DNA of 64,000 bases, taken from NCBI RefSeq assembly GCF_005222485.1, contig NZ_CP029078.1, forward strand, positions 7,503,501-7,567,500. Direction: 5' to 3'. Shown here piece after piece: positions 16,461 to 24,597 of this stretch; the first letter of the stretch is position 1; every line of letters begins with the position of its first letter. This DNA comes from Streptomyces griseoviridis (GTDB lineage Bacteria; Actinomycetota; Actinomycetes; Streptomycetales; Streptomycetaceae). The notes under the pieces are model-generated. The model saw only the letters and a program-made list of their open reading frames with translations, ran no database searches and was not told where the DNA came from. The translations under genes and the position numbers were made by a program.

Positions 16461-17423
16461 ATGGAGAACCGGCCCGAGGGCACGGAGAGCAGAGCCGTGC
16501 AGGACCCGGCGGCCGACCGGCCGTGGCGCTGGCCCGAGGAGAAATGGCGGCGTCTCGCCACCCAGGTAGGGGCCGGACGAGGCGCGGACGTCCCCCACTG
16601 GCCCGGCGGAGCGTCCGTCGCCGTCGCCCTCAGCTTCGACCTCGACAACGAGACGGCGCCGCTCTGCCAGAACGGCACGTCCCCCGGGCTCCTCGCGCAG
16701 GCGCACTACGGGGCGCGCGCCGGTCTGCCGAGGATCCTGTCGCTGCTGCGGGTACACGGCGTCCGCGCCTCCTTCTTCGTGCCCGCCGTGTCGGCGCTCC
16801 TGACGCCCGAGGCCGTCGGGGCGATCGGCGCCGACGGCCACGAGGTGGGGCTGCACGGCTGGATCCACGAGCGGTGCGGCGACCTGACCGGGGCCGAGGA
16901 ACACGCGCTGGCCGAACGCGGCGCCGAGGTGCTGCGCCGGTGCACGGGCCTCGCCCCCCGGGGCACGCGCACGCCGTGGTGGGACGTCACCGAACACACC
17001 GTCCCCGTCGCCCGGCGGCTCGGCCTGCTGTACGACTCGTCGATGATGGCCGACGACGAGCCGTACGAGCTGCTGGAACGCGGCGAGCGGACCGGGCTGG
17101 TCGAGATCCCGGTCTCCTGGATCCGTGACGACGCCCCGTACTTCCCCGACGATCCGGCGGCACGGCAGATCCTCGCCCCCCATGAGGTGCTGCGGATCTG
17201 GAAGGACGAGTTCGACGGCGCGCTCGCCGAGGGCGGACTCTTCCAACTCACCCTGCACCCGCATGTGATCGGCCACCGGTCACGCGTCCTGGTGCTGCGC
17301 GAACTCCTCGCCCACATCCGCGGCCGGCCGGGGGTCTGGTTCGCCACCCACGAGGAAGTGGCGCGGCACCTCGGCGGCCTGATCGGCATCGCGCCGCCGG
17401 CCGCGGAGGGGGAGGCCGCCTAG
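16461..17423 (+). CDS. polysaccharide deacetylase-family (NodB/PuuE-like) protein
   Basis: A 320-residue carbohydrate esterase 4-type protein. The metal-binding Asp motif is SFDLDNE (58-64) and the HxxxH metal ligands are His132 and His136 in LHGWIHE. Later pieces are RGTRTPWWD and the closing LTLHPHVIGH. The SFDLDNE form and the HPHVIGH end are typical of the PuuE/allantoinase-like branch, which acts on small N-acyl or ureido compounds rather than on chitin. No signal peptide, so it is cytoplasmic. GTG 16497, with GGAG 9 nt upstream, is an alternative start. First gene of a plus-strand run with the GNAT and PLP genes. Confidence 0.8.
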   Translation: MENRPEGTESRAVQDPAADRPWRWPEEKWRRLATQVGAGRGADVPHWPGGASVAVALSFDLDNETAPLCQNGTSPGLLAQAHYGARAGLPRILSLLRVHGVRASFFVPAVSALLTPEAVGAIGADGHEVGLHGWIHERCGDLTGAEEHALAERGAEVLRRCTGLAPRGTRTPWWDVTEHTVPVARRLGLLYDSSMMADDEPYELLERGERTGLVEIPVSWIRDDAPYFPDDPAARQILAPHEVLRIWKDEFDGALAEGGLFQLTLHPHVIGHRSRVLVLRELLAHIRGRPGVWFATHEEVARHLGGLIGIAPPAAEGEAA

Positions 17424-17478
17424 GCCGTCAGCCCCCTGGACCGAAACCGGCCCGCCCGTCCCGCTCCGGCCTCCCCCT

Positions 17479-17536
17479 GGAGCCCGGCCAACGGACTTGG
17501 AGCCGGCCACCGGACACGGAGCCGGCCACCGGTACC
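17479..17536. repeat. three tandem 19-20-bp repeats (GGAGCCGGCCACCGG type)
   Basis: Units begin with GGAGC at 17479, 17499 and 17518. The second and third share GGAGCCGGCCACCGG and the first differs by a few bases. They fill the gap between the deacetylase and the GNAT gene together with the 10-bp repeats at 17564-17593. Confidence 0.65.
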
Positions 17537-17563
17537 GCCCCGCCGCCGTCCCTCAACTCGCTT

Positions 17564-17593
17564 CCAGTTCCGTCCAGTTCGGTCCCGTTCCGT
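17564..17593. repeat. three tandem 10-bp repeats just before the GNAT ribosome site
   Basis: CCAGTTCCGT, CCAGTTCGGT and CCCGTTCCGT follow each other without gap, ending 6 bp before the CTGGAGGAGG ribosome site. A 10-bp period puts identical sequences on one face of the helix, as in multi-site operators. A promoter could overlap them. Confidence 0.6.
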
Positions 17594-17612
17594 CTCCTGG
17601 AGGAGGGAATCC

Positions 17613-18290
17613 ATGAACGTCCCGCACGTCACCGATGTGGCGACCGAGTTCTCCTGCCGCCCCGCCCGCCCGGACGACCAGGAGGACATCGTCTCCGTCT
17701 ACCGCCAGTCCTTCGACCGGGACCCGGTGTTCCAGTGGCTGTTCCCGGACGCCGCGTCCCGTCCCTCGCTGCTGGAGAGCTACTTCACGATCATGGTCGG
17801 ACACACCTTCGCGCAGGGCGGCGCCGTGCTGCGGACCGAGGACTTCGGCGCGGTCAGCATGTACTTCCCGCCGGACGCGGTGGACCAGCCGCAGAACGTC
17901 AAGGACCGACTGCTCGACGCGCTGCGCGCGGGGCTCGGCGCCGACTCCGACCGGACCGTGCATCTGATGACGATGCTCGGCGCGTCGCACCCCACCGGCC
18001 TCCCCCCGCACTACTACGGCACCTTCGTCGCCGCCCGTCCCCACCACCAGGGCGGCGGCCTCGGTACTCGCCTGAAGAAATGTCTGTTCGCGCTGGCCGA
18101 CGAGGACCGGGCAGGCGCCTACGCCGAAGCGTCGTCGCCCCGCAATCTGGCGCTCTACGAGAGGCTGGGCCAGCGCAGGCTCGGCCCCGCGCTGACCCTG
18201 CCCGACGGACCGCCGATCTTCCCCATCTGGCGGCCCCCCACGACGGCGTCCCGGCCCGCGGGAGCCGGCGCGGCCGACGGCGGGAGCTGA
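17613..18290 (+). CDS. GNAT-family N-acetyltransferase
   Basis: A 225-residue GNAT acyltransferase, expected to transfer an acyl group from acyl-CoA to an amine. It opens with FSCRPARPDDQEDIVSVYRQSF; the CoA pyrophosphate-binding motif is HHQGGGLGTRLKK (about residues 145-157) and the C-terminal beta-bulge region is EASSPRNLALYERLG. The N-terminal half DRDPVFQWLFPDAASRPS is like the mycothiol/antibiotic-acetyltransferase-like branch. ATG 17613 has a strong GGAGGAGGG site. The stop is 2 bp before the PLP decarboxylase ATG, so the two are coupled. Confidence 0.85.
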   Translation: MNVPHVTDVATEFSCRPARPDDQEDIVSVYRQSFDRDPVFQWLFPDAASRPSLLESYFTIMVGHTFAQGGAVLRTEDFGAVSMYFPPDAVDQPQNVKDRLLDALRAGLGADSDRTVHLMTMLGASHPTGLPPHYYGTFVAARPHHQGGGLGTRLKKCLFALADEDRAGAYAEASSPRNLALYERLGQRRLGPALTLPDGPPIFPIWRPPTTASRPAGAGAADGGS

Positions 18291-18292
18291 CG

Positions 18293-19747
18293 ATGGCCGA
18301 CAGCCCCCGGCAACAGTGCCTCGCGGACGGCCGGATCGACCCCGAAGACCTGGACCTCCTCGACTCGGTGGCCCGCTACGCCCGCTTCTTCCTGGAGACA
18401 CCGCGCCCGGTGCGCCCCCGCGACCCCGACCGGCTCGCGGCCCTGCTCGGCGGGGAACTGCCGGGCGAGGGCAACGGGGAACACGCCACGCTGCGCAGGC
18501 TCGTCGAGGCGGGCGAGTCGGGACTCCTCCCGTCCGGGGACTCCCGCAGCTTCGGATACGTGGTCGGGGGCGCCCTGCCGATCGGGATCGCCTCCGACTG
18601 GCTGGTCAGCCTCTGGGACCAGTGCGCCGCCGTCTACGAGACCAGCCCGCTCGCCTCGGTGGCCGAACAGGTCTGCGAACGCTGGCTGGTCGACCTGTTC
18701 GGGCTGCCCACCGGCACCGTCATGGGCCTCACCTCCGGCTGCACCACGGCCAACCTCGCCTGCCTGGCGGCGGCCCGCGAGCACCAACTCCACGCGGCGG
18801 GCTGGAACGTCAACGAACAGGGCATGCGGCTTTCGCCGCCCGTGACCGTCCTCACCGGCGAGCACACCCATGTCTCGGGGCTGCGCTGCCTGCGCCTGCT
18901 GGGCCTCGGCGACCAGGTCGCACAGGTGGACGCCGGGACCGACGGCCGGATGGACCCGCGCCACCTGGCCGAACTCGCGGCCAGGGCGCCGGGCGGCCTC
19001 ATCGTGTGCGGACAGGTCGGCTCCACGGACTGCGGATCGGTCGACCCGCTGACCGAGATCGCCGACATCACCCACGACCACGGCGGCTGGCTCCACCTGG
19101 ACGCCGCCTGCGGCATGTGGGCCGCGGCCTCACCCGTCCTGCGACCCGCCCTCGAAGGACTGGAACGCGCGGACTCCTGGTCCTGCGACGGCCACAAGTG
19201 GCTCAACACCCCCTACGACTGCGGGATCGCCCTGTGTGCCCGCCCCGAACCCTTCGTCGACGCGGTGCGGTTCGACGCCGACTACCTCCAGACCGCCGAA
19301 CGCACCGGCCGCGACCCGATGGACCACCGCGTGGAGATCTCCCAGCGCGCCCGCGCCCTGACGCTCTGGGCGATCCTGCACCACGAGGGCCGCGAGGGGA
19401 TCGCGCGCATCGTCGAACGCAACTGCTCAGCGGCCCGCGAACTGGGTTCACTCCTCGCACGGGAACCGGGCGTCGAACTGCTGGCCCCCGTCACCCTCAA
19501 CCAGGTCCTGCTGCACATCGGCGGGGAGGACCGCACCCAGCGGGTCGTGGACACCCTCAACAGCGCGGGCACCTGCTGGGTGACCCCCACGACCTGGAAC
19601 GGCCGGCCGGCGGTGCGGATCTCCGTGTCCAACTGGCAGACGGGCCGGGAGAGCGCCGACGCCACCGCGGACGCCTTCCTCAGTGCGTACCGCGAGCACG
19701 GCGAGCCGGGCACCTCCGCGTCCCGCCCACCCGCCGACAAGCGCTGA
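18293..19747 (+). CDS. pyridoxal-phosphate-dependent decarboxylase (group II)
   Basis: A 484-residue group II PLP enzyme of the aromatic-amino-acid/glutamate decarboxylase type. The PLP-binding Lys302 is in SCDGHKWLNTPYDCG, the PLP-nitrogen Asp270 is in HLDAACGMW, and EHTHVS (190-195) supplies the ring-stacking His. TSGCTTANLACL (148-159) binds the phosphate region. The usual product is an amine from an amino acid, but some relatives are aldehyde synthases or lyases. Start ATG 18293, 2 bp after the GNAT stop, with GGGAG upstream. With the GCS2 ligase nearby, a decarboxylate-then-amidate route is plausible. Confidence 0.85.
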   Translation: MADSPRQQCLADGRIDPEDLDLLDSVARYARFFLETPRPVRPRDPDRLAALLGGELPGEGNGEHATLRRLVEAGESGLLPSGDSRSFGYVVGGALPIGIASDWLVSLWDQCAAVYETSPLASVAEQVCERWLVDLFGLPTGTVMGLTSGCTTANLACLAAAREHQLHAAGWNVNEQGMRLSPPVTVLTGEHTHVSGLRCLRLLGLGDQVAQVDAGTDGRMDPRHLAELAARAPGGLIVCGQVGSTDCGSVDPLTEIADITHDHGGWLHLDAACGMWAAASPVLRPALEGLERADSWSCDGHKWLNTPYDCGIALCARPEPFVDAVRFDADYLQTAERTGRDPMDHRVEISQRARALTLWAILHHEGREGIARIVERNCSAARELGSLLAREPGVELLAPVTLNQVLLHIGGEDRTQRVVDTLNSAGTCWVTPTTWNGRPAVRISVSNWQTGRESADATADAFLSAYREHGEPGTSASRPPADKR

Positions 19748-19782
19748 CCAGCGCGTACCCCGCGCCACCCGGTGCGACCGCG

Positions 19783-19811
19783 TTGCCGACGGCGCCCTCG
19801 CGAACTACGTT
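19783..19811 (+). promoter_or_regulatory. promoter for leaderless M24 peptidase mRNA
   Basis: TTGCCG (19783-19788), a 17-nt spacer and TACGTT (19806-19811) form a vegetative-type promoter. Exactly 6 nt separate the -10 box from the ATG at 19818, and there is no Shine-Dalgarno. Transcription would start at the start codon. Confidence 0.65.
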
Positions 19812-19817
19812 CGCCCC

Positions 19818-20510
19818 ATGGCGGACGACGAACCCACGCGCGCGACGCGCCTGCTGGACGCACAGGCGAAGGCCGAGCGCCTCTTCGCGGAGATCGACAG
19901 GCGCGGCCTTGTCGCGCCGGGAGAGGGAGAACGGGCGGTCAGCGACCGGGTACGGGACCTGGCGAACGAGATGTTCGGGACCACCCGCCACTGGCACAAG
20001 CGGATCGTGCGCTCAGGCCCCAACACCCTCCTGCCCTACAAGGAGAACCCGCCGAACCGGCTGATCGGCGCCGACGACATCGTCTTCGCCGACTTCGGTC
20101 CGATCTTCGAGGAGTACGAGGCCGACTTCGGCCGCACCTTCGTCCTCGGCGACGACCCCGTCAAACGCCGGCTGCGCGACGACCTCGCCGACGTGTTCGC
20201 CGCGGGCAAGCGGCACTTCGCCGCCGACCCGGAAATCACCGGCGCGCGCCTGCACACCGAGGTCGCGCGCCTCGCGACCGACGCGGGCTGGGAGTTGGGC
20301 GGCTGGCACGCCGGGCACCTGGTCGGCGAGTTCCCGCACGAGCGGATCGACGGCGCCGACGTCGAGTCGTACATCACCCCGGCCAACGACACCCCGCTGC
20401 GCCGCACCGACAAGGCCGGACGTGTCTGCCACTGGATTCTGGAGATCCATCTCGTCGACCGCGCCCACGGGTTCGGCGGCTTCTACGAGGAACTCCTCAC
20501 CCTCGGCTGA
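19818..20510 (+). CDS. M24-family metallopeptidase (creatinase/Xaa-Pro aminopeptidase fold)
   Basis: A 230-residue single-domain pita-bread protein, lacking the N-terminal domain of full prolidases. The metal ligands can be placed: Asp residues in FADFGPIF and ADFGRTFV, His in GGWHAGHLVGEFPHE, Glu in ILEIHLVD and Glu in FYEELLTL. It may cleave Xaa-Pro peptides or act as a creatinase-like amidinohydrolase. It follows the PLP decarboxylase by 70 bp but has its own promoter and appears leaderless. An upstream frame extension to 19683 lies within the preceding gene and is rejected. Confidence 0.8.
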   Translation: MADDEPTRATRLLDAQAKAERLFAEIDRRGLVAPGEGERAVSDRVRDLANEMFGTTRHWHKRIVRSGPNTLLPYKENPPNRLIGADDIVFADFGPIFEEYEADFGRTFVLGDDPVKRRLRDDLADVFAAGKRHFAADPEITGARLHTEVARLATDAGWELGGWHAGHLVGEFPHERIDGADVESYITPANDTPLRRTDKAGRVCHWILEIHLVDRAHGFGGFYEELLTLG

Positions 20511-20767
20511 ACCCGGCCGCCGGCCACCCCCGGACACCGAAGGCGAACGCCCTTGCGGGGAGGGGGTGGTGACCCGGTACGAGAGCGCCCACGGCACACC
20601 CTGCCTCCCGCTGAACCCCGGCCCGGAGGCGAACTCCCGCGCCTGCGACCATGGTTGACGGACGCCGGCGCGCCCCGACGGCGGTCATGAGCAGCCGAGT
20701 CGGTGTGGGAAGCTGTCGGCAGCCGATCACGGCGAGGGGGCCGCACGGCGGCCGAGAGGAGCTGAGG

Positions 20768-21565
20768 GTGGCACAGGACGGCGTCAGGGCCGACGGGATA
20801 GACACCAGCAAGCCGCATCCCGCGCGGATCTACGACTACCTGCTGGGCGGCAAGGACAACTACGACGTGGACCGCCAGGCCGCCGACGCGCTCGCCGCGG
20901 CGGCCCCCGAGGTACGCATCGGCGTCCGCGCCAACCGCGACTTCATGCGCCGCGCCGTCCGGTACGTCGTCGGCGACGGCGTCCGCCAGATCCTCGACGT
21001 CGGCACCGGCCTGCCCACCTCGCCCAACGTCCACGAGACCGCGCACGAGATCGCGCCGGACGTTAGGGTCGCCTACGTCGACAACGACCCGATCGTCAAC
21101 GCCCACGCGGACGCCCTGCTCAGCCGCTCGGGCGCCACCAGCATCGTCCTCGGCGACCTCCGCGACCCGCGCGCCATCCTCGACGACCCGGACGTCCGCG
21201 CGGTCATCGACTTCGACCGGCCGGTCGCGCTGCTGCTCGTCGCCGTCGTCCACTTCCTCACCGACGCGGACGACCCGGCCGGCATCGTCGCCACCCTGCG
21301 CGACGCCCTGCCCGACGGCAGCTACCTCGTCCTCACCCACGCCACCAGCGACTTCGCCGACCGCACCGCCGCGCAGGCCGTCTACAGCAAGGCCAGCGCC
21401 AGCCTCAACCTGCGCGCCCGCGCCGAGGTCGAGCGGTTCTTCGACGGCTTCGAACTGCTCGAACCCGGCCTGGCCCAGGTCCCGTTCTGGCGCCCCGACG
21501 GACCGCCGCCGCCCCGCTCCCACGAGATCGGCTTCTACGGCGGCGTGGCTCGCAAACGCGCCTGA
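20768..21565 (+). CDS. SAM-dependent methyltransferase, DUF574 (PF04672) family
   Basis: A 265-residue member of a Streptomyces-expanded methyltransferase family. The family opening DTSKPHPARIYDYLLGGKDNY is followed by the SAM site ILDVGTGLPTSPNVHE (about 74-89), then VAYVDNDPIV, and ends with a conserved EIGFYGG. Substrates in this family are mostly unknown. I place the start at GTG 20768, preceded by GAGGAG; the frame is open further upstream without similarity. The 257 bp before it contain no gene. Convergent with the MFS gene. Confidence 0.85.
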   Translation: MAQDGVRADGIDTSKPHPARIYDYLLGGKDNYDVDRQAADALAAAAPEVRIGVRANRDFMRRAVRYVVGDGVRQILDVGTGLPTSPNVHETAHEIAPDVRVAYVDNDPIVNAHADALLSRSGATSIVLGDLRDPRAILDDPDVRAVIDFDRPVALLLVAVVHFLTDADDPAGIVATLRDALPDGSYLVLTHATSDFADRTAAQAVYSKASASLNLRARAEVERFFDGFELLEPGLAQVPFWRPDGPPPPRSHEIGFYGGVARKRA

Positions 21566-21589
21566 CCGGTAGGACGGGCTGACCTGATA

Positions 21590-22930
21590 TCAACGGTCAA
21601 CGGCCAACGGGTGCAGCCCGTCCACCTCGTAGCCGTGCCGGTGCCGCCAGCCCGCGGCCACCCGGGTGGCGTCGGCGAGATGCGGGTGCCCGGCGCGCAG
21701 ATCGGTGTGCTCGTGCTCGACGGCGGCCGACGGCACCCGCCACAGCCGCAGCGCGAGCAGCGAAGCGGCCAGCGTGACGGCCCCGAGCGCCACCCCCGCC
21801 GTCAGCAGCCCGGCCGTCGCGCCCAGCCACCCCGCCAGCGGGTACGTCAGCAGCCAGCAACCGTGGGAGAGCGAGAACTGCGCCGCGAAGGCCGCCGTCC
21901 GCTGGTCGGCCGGCGCCGAGCGGCGCACCAGCCGCCCCGCCGGGGTGAGGACCGCGGAGCAGGCCGCGCCGAACGCGGCCCACAGCACGAGCAGCCCCGG
22001 CAGCCGCCAACTCCCGCCGCCGGACGCCGTGATCACCCCGAGCCCGCCGAACACCAGCGTCATCAGCAGGGCCCCGCGCAGCATCACCGCCCGGTCCGCG
22101 ACCCGGTCGAGCAGCCGGGGCAGCGCCAGCGCGACGGCCATCGAGCCCGCACCGTACGCGCCCAGCGCCAGCGGCACCACGCCCGCCGACAGGCCGAGCA
22201 TCTCCCGTACGTAGAGCACCGAGTTGACGGTGACCGTCGCGCTCGCGGCGGCCACCGCCAGGTTCAGGGCGAGCAGCGCCCGCAGCGGCGGCAGGCGCAG
22301 GAACAGCCCCATGCCCGCCGTCGGCCGGGCCCGCCGACCGGAGCGCGGCAGCGCCGCGGTCGCCTTCGGGAGCGCCGTCGACACCACCAGTGCGGCCGAG
22401 CCGAGGAACCCCGAAACCGTCCCGGCGAACAGCCAGTTGGAGGAGATCACGGTCAGCAGGGCGGCGGCGAGGGCGGGGGAGAGGAGGCTCTCCAGGTCAT
22501 AGGCGAGCCGGGACATCGACAACGCCCGCGTGTAGGCGCGCTCTTCGGGCAGCACGTCCGGGATCACCGACTGGAACGTGGGCGTGAACGCGGCCGACGC
22601 CGACTGGAGCAGGAAGACCAGCGCGTACACCTGCCAGACCTGGTCGACGAACGGCAGCGCGCACGCCACCCCGGCCCGGGTGAGGTCGGCGCCCACCAGC
22701 AGTGCCCGGCGCGGCAGCCGGTCGGCGACCGCGCCGACGAGCGGGGCGATCCCCACATACGCCACCATCTTGATCGCGAGGGCGGTGCCGAGCACCGAAC
22801 CGGCGTCGGCGCCCGCGAGGTCGTAGGCCAGCAGCCCGAGGGCCACCGTGGCGAGCCCGGTGCCGACCAGCGCGATCACCTGGGCGGTGAAGAGTCGGCG
22901 GTAGGTGCGGTCGCGCAGGACGGCGAGCAT
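21590..22930 (-). CDS. MFS transporter, probable exporter under ArsR control
   Basis: A 446-residue major facilitator protein with 12 hydrophobic segments in two halves. The loop 2-3 motif is VGAVADRLPRRALLVGADL, and the central loop is basic. The cytoplasmic C-terminal tail is His-rich and polar (EHEHTDLRAGHPHL, WRHRHGYE), which could bind a metal. Start ATG 22930 has AGGGAG 7 nt upstream; GTG 22963 would extend it by 11 residues. It is divergent from an ArsR repressor, with an operator palindrome between the genes, and ArsR-MFS pairs commonly export metals or drugs. Confidence 0.85.
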   Translation of the reverse strand: MLAVLRDRTYRRLFTAQVIALVGTGLATVALGLLAYDLAGADAGSVLGTALAIKMVAYVGIAPLVGAVADRLPRRALLVGADLTRAGVACALPFVDQVWQVYALVFLLQSASAAFTPTFQSVIPDVLPEERAYTRALSMSRLAYDLESLLSPALAAALLTVISSNWLFAGTVSGFLGSAALVVSTALPKATAALPRSGRRARPTAGMGLFLRLPPLRALLALNLAVAAASATVTVNSVLYVREMLGLSAGVVPLALGAYGAGSMAVALALPRLLDRVADRAVMLRGALLMTLVFGGLGVITASGGGSWRLPGLLVLWAAFGAACSAVLTPAGRLVRRSAPADQRTAAFAAQFSLSHGCWLLTYPLAGWLGATAGLLTAGVALGAVTLAASLLALRLWRVPSAAVEHEHTDLRAGHPHLADATRVAAGWRHRHGYEVDGLHPLAVDR

Positions 22931-22985
22931 GCGGCGGCTCCCTGACGGGCTCGGGTCGGGCACGGCAGACCGCCAGTGTAATCGT

Positions 22986-23007
22986 CATGTGCGCATCTGC
23001 GCACATG
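22986..23007. promoter_or_regulatory. ArsR-type operator palindrome between MFS and arsR genes
   Basis: CATGTGCGCA, a 2-bp centre (TC) and TGCGCACATG form a perfect 10-bp-arm inverted repeat. It lies 55 bp before the MFS start and 43 bp before the ArsR start, where binding would block both promoters. ArsR/SmtB regulators bind this kind of imperfect or perfect dyad. Confidence 0.75.
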
Positions 23008-23050
23008 AAGGCGAGATCGTCCGTCGGTCCGCTGGCCCTAGGCTGAGCCC

Positions 23051-23410
23051 ATGTCCCCACGCGACTCCGTTCCACCTGCGCCCCATACGCATCTGCGGGA
23101 CCCCGACAGCGCGCGGCTGGCCGAGGCGACCGGGGTCTTCGCGCTGCTCTCCGACGCCACCCGGCTCCATCTGCTCTGGCTGCTCGCCCAGGGCGAGTCC
23201 GACGTCGGCACCCTCGCCGAACACTGCGACGCGTCCCGCACCGCCGTCAGCCAGCACCTCGCCAAGCTGCGCCTCGCGGGCCTGGTGGAGGCCAGGCGCG
23301 AGGGCCGGTACGTCCACTACAGCCTGCGCGACGGCCATCTGCGGCGGCTGGTCATGGAGGCGCTCAGCCACGCGGACCACCGGGTCAGCGGGCAGGCACC
23401 GCACGACTGA
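23051..23410 (+). CDS. ArsR/SmtB-family transcriptional repressor
   Basis: A 119-residue winged-helix repressor. FALLSDATRLHLLWLLAQGE is the typical ArsR opening helix pair, VGTLAEHCDASRTAVSQHLAKLRLAGLV is the helix-turn-helix, and REGRYVHYSLRDGHL the wing. There is no CVC metal motif in the recognition helix; possible ligands are His residues at both ends (PAPHTHLRD, SHADHR), as in NmtR/KmtR-like sensors. TAGGCT at 23039-23044 ends 6 nt before the ATG, so the mRNA is probably leaderless. It should repress itself and the divergent MFS gene. Confidence 0.9.
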   Translation: MSPRDSVPPAPHTHLRDPDSARLAEATGVFALLSDATRLHLLWLLAQGESDVGTLAEHCDASRTAVSQHLAKLRLAGLVEARREGRYVHYSLRDGHLRRLVMEALSHADHRVSGQAPHD

Positions 23411-23538
23411 GACCGACCCGGCGGCCCGCGGGCACCCGGCCACGAGGCGGGGTTGTCGGAGAGCCGGCCACAAGGCGGGGTTGCCGGACACCCGGCCGCA
23501 AGGCGGGGTTGTTGTGCGGTCGGCTTTCGGGAGAGACT

Positions 23539-23554
23539 TCTACAGCACTGTAGA
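23539..23554. promoter_or_regulatory. BlaI-type operator 1, upstream of the TatA-like gene
   Basis: TCTACAGCACTGTAGA: 7-bp perfect arms around a 2-bp centre, containing the TACA/TGTA core of BlaI/MecI operators. It ends 32 bp before the ATG at 23587, and its right arm (TGTAGAT) could include the -10 box. Nearly the same 16-mer recurs at 29070 and 31016. Confidence 0.7.
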
Positions 23555-23586
23555 TGGCGGTGTCCGCCCGGGAGAGAGCAGACCTG

Positions 23587-23802
23587 ATGTTCGGTTTGAG
23601 TGAGCTGGCCGTGATCCTGATCGTCGTCGTGGTCGTGCTCGGCATCAAGAAGCTGCCCGAGCTGACGCGTTCGGCGGGCAAGGCGGCCCGGATCTTCAAG
23701 AGCGAGACCAAGGCGCTCAAGGAGCAGGACGCGCCCGGCGCCGAGAAGGTCGTCGAGGGCACGGTCGTGGGCCGGCAGGACGAGTCCGCGCCGCGCGTCT
23801 GA
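23587..23802 (+). CDS. TatA/E-like twin-arginine translocase component (paralogue)
   Basis: A 71-residue TatA-type protein: one N-terminal membrane helix (LAVILIVVVVVLGI), the hinge KKLPELTRSAGKAARIFKSE that begins the amphipathic helix, and a short charged tail. This is the standard pore-forming Tat architecture, but the N-terminal residues MFGLSEL and the solitary position (no tatC) suggest an accessory paralogue. ATG 23587 has GGAGA at proper spacing. A BlaI-type operator sits 32 bp upstream, which links it to the blaI gene 5.6 kb away. Confidence 0.85.
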   Translation: MFGLSELAVILIVVVVVLGIKKLPELTRSAGKAARIFKSETKALKEQDAPGAEKVVEGTVVGRQDESAPRV

Positions 23803-23860
23803 GCGGAGCGGGGGCCAGGCCTGTCCTGCGGACCACCGGGTCTCCGCGCGGCGCCCGCCG

Positions 23861-24514
23861 TCAGCCCCCGTGGCCTGCGCGGCGGCGCAGTCCCGCGCGC
23901 AGGACGGTCGCCGCGGTCAGCAGGGCCAGGCCCGCGCCGATGCCCGCCGTGATGTCTGTGGTGCCCCCGCTGTCGGGAAGTCGCGGCTCCAGCACCCCCA
24001 GCGGGTCCACCCGGATCTCGACCCGGTCACCGGCCTTCGCCTGACCGAAGCAGTTCTCCGTCTGCGAGACCTCGTACGTCCGCCGCTCGCCGCCCAGTTC
24101 GCGCAGCGCGCAGTACCGGAGCGTGTCCCGCACGCCGCGCCGCTCGGACACCGAGGTGACCACGGCGGGCACCGGTTCGCCCGCCGACTTCATGTAGATC
24201 TCGTACAGCGCGGGCCCCGCGAACAGGACCAGCCCGAACCCGGCGCAGGACGCCAGCGTCGCGGCTCCCGCCCGGTGCCAGACGCCGCCGACGAGACACG
24301 CCGTGACCGCCACGGACGCCATCGCGAGGACGACGCCGATCCACGTCTGCCACTGGGCGGTCGCGGCGCTCAGCACCATCGCGGCGGTGAGCCCCGCGGC
24401 CCACGCCAGGGAGCCCGCCGTCCGGCGCGTCCCGGTCGTCCGGGTGTCAGGACCCCGCCGCCTGTCGGACGCGCCGCCGGTCCGCACGGTCCCGGTCGTA
24501 CCCCACTCGCTCAT
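23861..24514 (-). CDS. membrane protein with DUF3592-like extracytoplasmic domain
   Basis: A 217-residue membrane protein with a disordered, Arg/Gly/Thr-rich N-terminal tail, three clustered hydrophobic segments, a soluble domain of about 80 residues with two Cys (RYCALRE, ENCFGQ) and a final membrane helix. The domain pattern AVVTSVSERRG ... YEVSQTENCFGQAKAGDRVEIRVDP is like DUF3592, where a beta domain sits between helices. Function unknown. Start ATG 24514 with GGGAG upstream. Convergent with the TatA-like gene. Confidence 0.6.
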   Translation of the reverse strand: MSEWGTTGTVRTGGASDRRRGPDTRTTGTRRTAGSLAWAAGLTAAMVLSAATAQWQTWIGVVLAMASVAVTACLVGGVWHRAGAATLASCAGFGLVLFAGPALYEIYMKSAGEPVPAVVTSVSERRGVRDTLRYCALRELGGERRTYEVSQTENCFGQAKAGDRVEIRVDPLGVLEPRLPDSGGTTDITAGIGAGLALLTAATVLRAGLRRRAGHGG

Positions 24515-24597
24515 GTCCCCCGCTCCCGCCGCCTTCCCCGTGCTGCCCGGACACCGTATCCGGCGGTGCGCCCGCCGGGACGCGGTGCCCGGGACGT

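Noticed and set aside
17735..18292. Upstream extension of the PLP decarboxylase frame
   Set aside because: The frame is open through the whole GNAT gene, but the added part is Arg-rich noise and a coupled ATG with ribosome site exists at 18293.
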